DNA of 64,000 nt from Gracilaria gracilis (Eukaryota > Rhodophyta > Florideophyceae > Gracilariales > Gracilariaceae). How positions within the stretch are numbered: the first letter of the stretch is position 1; every line of letters starts with the position of its first letter. Shown piece by piece: positions 61,333 through 64,000 of this stretch. The DNA lies in contig JARGSG010000189.1 in the NCBI GenBank assembly GCA_030374805.1, forward strand, positions 124,001-188,000. The letters run 5' to 3'. The notes below the pieces were generated by a model. That model worked only from the letters and a program-made list of their open reading frames with translations. It searched no databases and was not told the DNA's origin. The position numbers were made by a program, and so were the translations under genes.

Positions 61333-62862
61333 CTATTCTTCAGCAGTTAGCCCTCTTACCTTCTGGTAGTCTTTCAGTTTGGTTCCCGCTGCTTTCATTT
61401 CTTCTTTGGCAGAGACCAGAAGCTTCGCAAGACCCTGTACTTGCGCTTCCTTTAACGGCGGATGGAAGTTCCTTGACTTGCCATACTCAAAGTGTTTCAA
61501 GGTAGATGCAAGACGTTTTGGCCATGATATCAATGAGCTCAACCTTTGTAGTTCAGATATTGATGCATACTCTTCAAACAGCTTAAAATATGGGTGTAGT
61601 ATCTCGGAATTAAGATCCACCTCTAGATCCACAACGCCAGTCAACGGCAAAACATCATACACCGGGAAGTCTAGCTTTGCCATGCCCCAGTCGAACAGAA
61701 TACACGACCCGTCTCCATCCCTGATCATGTTATTAATTCCCAGATCCCCATGCATCAACGAAACAGGATACCGTTTATTCTCATACATGGACCGCAGTAG
61801 CTTGAATAACGCTTCACTATGCTCGTTCACATCAGCCATCCCATCTTGTGCATCACATGCGAAGTTTTTATAGATTCCCAAACCTCTTCTTACTTCTTCG
61901 TCGTTGAGCATTTCCTTGGTTCGATAAATCAGAGATTCACAAGACACTGGTGGAATTCCTGCTTCTTTCAGTTCTTCAATATGATTCATCGATTCCAACT
62001 GCAACCGCCCCAGAGCAAGCAAGAACTTCTCAAATTCCCCCACTGAGAGTTTATTTTCTAGTGGAGTTCCATAGTCGTCCATCAGCATCCATTCCTTTTC
62101 CTCTTTCACAGCAATTGGTTTTCGCACGAGGTACGGTGCAAAACTGGCAATCAACGCTGTTGCTCTTCCCTCCCTACGAGTGCTGGCCTTCAAGTACACT
62201 GCGCCTTTGTTTGTTGCAGCCTTTAACAGGGCAGCATTTGGAGTGATTTGGAATTGTTCAAACTTACCACTCACTACGTATCCATGTTGTTCTAATGTTA
62301 TGAGAGCTTCGACTGCAGTCTCGTTGTGCCACTCCGGCCTCTCCCAAGGTCGAAGTTCTCCCTCCGCAAACTTTCCACCGTCTCCTCTCAAGATAGTTTT
62401 CATTGCCCAAGACTCTGCCGGAGTGTACTCCCAAGGCGCGATTCGGCTGTCAGCGAGAAGAGAGGCGTCCATATCGTCTGATACTTTTTCGATCGACATC
62501 CATTCGTATTCCTTGCATGCTGGATCTACTGGATCGTTGGTTTGTGGGTCTATTGGGGATACGCAGTGCAACATTGCATGAGGAGGCCACGGGCGACGTT
62601 TGTGGACATCTTCATTTGTTGTCGAATAGAGGAAACGAAATTCATACCTTGTGCCGCACATCTCCTCAAAACGATGGCTGAAGCATGCGCACATATTTTG
62701 CGTTTGCATCGGTACTTCTCCACACTCAATCAAAGGGAAAGATAGCTTGTTCCCACGGCGATATACGATGATCAGGGCGTTGAAGTCGTCCACAATGAGA
62801 GCCATGTATGGAACCAACTTTCGACCAGGGGGGCAAGTATGATTGGGAACGGGTGTCGACAT
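61333..62862 (-). CDS. APH-fold kinase-like protein with Nudix-like N-terminus
   Basis: Intact 509-codon frame, ATG 62862 to TAG 61333. Residues 15-130 resemble a Nudix fold: strands PYMALIVDDF and ALIIVYRRG, a RFEEMCG helix end as in the REx2EExG box but without its first Glu/Arg pair complete, and a closing EWMSIEKV. Residues about 195-400 form an aminoglycoside phosphotransferase-type kinase. The N-lobe has VYLKAS (Lys225 as candidate ATP ligand). The catalytic loop SLMHGDLGINNMI has H371, D373 and N377/N378, and the metal site is DWG (391-393). The C-terminus is helical. Such proteins phosphorylate small molecules or sugars; the substrate is unknown. The Nudix-like box looks catalytically incomplete. 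A truncated copy lies 0.7 kb downstream. Confidence 0.72.
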   Translation of the reverse strand: MSTPVPNHTCPPGRKLVPYMALIVDDFNALIIVYRRGNKLSFPLIECGEVPMQTQNMCACFSHRFEEMCGTRYEFRFLYSTTNEDVHKRRPWPPHAMLHCVSPIDPQTNDPVDPACKEYEWMSIEKVSDDMDASLLADSRIAPWEYTPAESWAMKTILRGDGGKFAEGELRPWERPEWHNETAVEALITLEQHGYVVSGKFEQFQITPNAALLKAATNKGAVYLKASTRREGRATALIASFAPYLVRKPIAVKEEKEWMLMDDYGTPLENKLSVGEFEKFLLALGRLQLESMNHIEELKEAGIPPVSCESLIYRTKEMLNDEEVRRGLGIYKNFACDAQDGMADVNEHSEALFKLLRSMYENKRYPVSLMHGDLGINNMIRDGDGSCILFDWGMAKLDFPVYDVLPLTGVVDLEVDLNSEILHPYFKLFEEYASISELQRLSSLISWPKRLASTLKHFEYGKSRNFHPPLKEAQVQGLAKLLVSAKEEMKAAGTKLKDYQKVRGLTAEE

Positions 62863-63616
62863 AGTTATTATGAACGAGAAGGAGTATTTTGCCCGTTGGT
62901 TCCACTTGATTAACGCTCAGTAGAAGCACGGAAACATTGCTTGCGAACGACAGTTGCAGGGATCCCGATAACTTGAACAAATGGCAAGGAGCAGGAATCG
63001 GGGCAGCGGAAAGTGGTGAACGAAAAAACGAACGCAACCAACTCCATAATGCTTTTAATCGAAATCACAGTTAGGGAAGTGTCAAAACCACCCCAAGCCA
63101 ACTCTACCTTGGAGTAGAACTTCACAGATTTACTTACGTGAGATGTTGTCAAAATTTTTGACCATTCACGTTGTGAATCTCCAAGGACGTTTCTGTGATG
63201 TCAGAAGCTGAAGATTAATGTATCTCGGTTCTCGGATCTATTAAGATACTCATTCAATCATACCAACGGTACCTCAAGGTTCGACCTTTTTTGGGGGTGA
63301 ATTAGTTCTTACCTGCAGCTTCAGTGTCAATAGCGTTCATTTTCGATCATCTCGGGGAACAAGCACCAGTCTTTTCATCGGATATGTATCTTCAATGTTT
63401 CATAAACGGTCTAATGATGTCGCAAAGTGAAGGAAGCGGGCTAGTCGGAGTTCAGGATCTGCTGGCAAGGATATGCAGCGCTGTGCCATCCATGACCGAC
63501 ACGGACACCGAAGTTGTGTTGCAGCCGTGCTGGAACATCCCAGCTGGGGCCTGTTCATGGGCGCAGGACTGATCTTGTAACGAAGCTGCTCTGTTGCGGC
63601 TATCGATGGCTACGCT

Positions 63617-63647
<31 letters not shown>

Positions 63648-64000
63648 CTGCGGTGGCTGAGCGGCCGTTGCTCACTGCTCATGAAGGGAGTGGCGGTTTC
63701 ACGGCGTCATGGTTGCGGAACGCGTAACGCAACGCTGTTGGAAAATGGTGCAAGCGACGTGCTTCCGCGCGCCACCTGCACCATTTCGCGCTGGGGCGAG
63801 GTAGATTAACTATCGCACAACTTGCGCGCGGGCAGCATTGTCCTGTGGGGTCATGGAAACGGCGGAATGAAGCGTAGCAAACTTGTGGCTACTGGCGATG
63901 CGGCACCAAGATAGCGGCGGGCAGAGTGGCGCCACGGATACAGGCAATGAAGCTAGTGGGTGCTGATCGACGTCCGGAAAGCTCACGGCCGTACACCACT
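62863..64000. other. upstream flank and window end, no recognisable gene
   Basis: The segment 63150-63205 (TTGACCATTCACGTTGTGAA...) is shared with 60600-60660, so it belonged to the duplicated 5' region. GTAAGT on the minus strand near 63137 is a possible splice donor. Frames at 63324-63572 and 63594-63809 have no motif, and the second runs through the poly-C. Confidence 0.4.
63617..63645 (+). repeat. homopolymer of 29 C
   Basis: An uninterrupted C tract, poly-G on the other strand. Length is likely inaccurate in any assembly. Confidence 0.85.

Noticed and set aside
1-64000. Prokaryotic operon or plasmid origin of the sequence
   Set aside because: LTR retrotransposons, pogo, PIF and piggyBac transposons, a UBR box and a spliceosomal-type intron point to a eukaryotic nuclear genome.

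Overview
The window is eukaryotic nuclear DNA dominated by transposable elements, with a few short host genes that are mostly intronless. The elements are three full-length LTR retrotransposons plus a truncated copy, PIF/Harbinger, piggyBac and pogo/Tigger DNA transposons, and a minority of single-copy genes. Two Ty1/copia families have primer-binding sites matching the anticodon arm of initiator tRNA-Met, one of them with 93-bp LTRs. Together with a multi-pass cellulose-synthase-like GT2 and near-absence of introns, this best fits a red alga (GalEa-type copia elements are known there). The taxonomic call is inference; no rRNA or organelle marker is present.

Layout. 1-4.1 kb: 3' end of an unidentified gene, AT-rich spacer with TAGTGTGG palindromes, and a frameshifted PIF/Harbinger transposase. 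4.1-20.7 kb: a decayed giant gene of UBR4/BIG type (a UBR zinc box is readable), split by an 11,455-bp Ty3/gypsy chromovirus (7682-19136, target duplication AAAAT). 20.7-23.3 kb: a 5'-truncated copy of that gypsy element abutting a Tigger fragment. 24.3-27.6 kb: a decayed piggyBac-like element with a convergent Cys-containing ORF. 28.4-30.6 kb: a nearly whole Tigger-like element. 30.6-38.3 kb: a second Ty3/gypsy family (duplication TTTAC). 38.3-42.6 kb: an intact short-LTR copia (duplication CGCTT). 42.8-50.5 kb: host islet with a GT2 synthase, a broken tandem copy of its 5' end, a decayed WD40 gene and a secreted Cys-rich protein gene. 50.6-57.8 kb: a second copia (duplication GTTTT) with LTRs that look identical. 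57.8-64 kb: an orphan 392-aa gene, an APH-fold kinase-like gene with a Nudix-like N-terminus, and a truncated copy of the latter.

How the parts relate. The insertions are nested or adjacent: gypsy 2 landed 9 bp from the Tigger right end, and copia 1 landed 3 bp beyond the gypsy 2 target duplication. Two unrelated LTR superfamilies share one architecture: sense gag-pol followed by a long antisense ORF before the 3' LTR. In gypsy 1 the antisense ORF starts inside the 3' LTR and is recognisable in a second genomic copy. In copia 2 it has a Cys/His/Asp arrangement resembling papain-fold peptidases. I consider these antisense genes the most interesting and possibly undescribed component. Other notable signals are half-tRNA priming in two copia families, a canonical -1 slippery heptamer in copia 2, a gag ORF that starts in the LTR and translates through the primer-binding site, telomere-type repeats in the gypsy 2 LTR, and an excess of UAG among premature stops.
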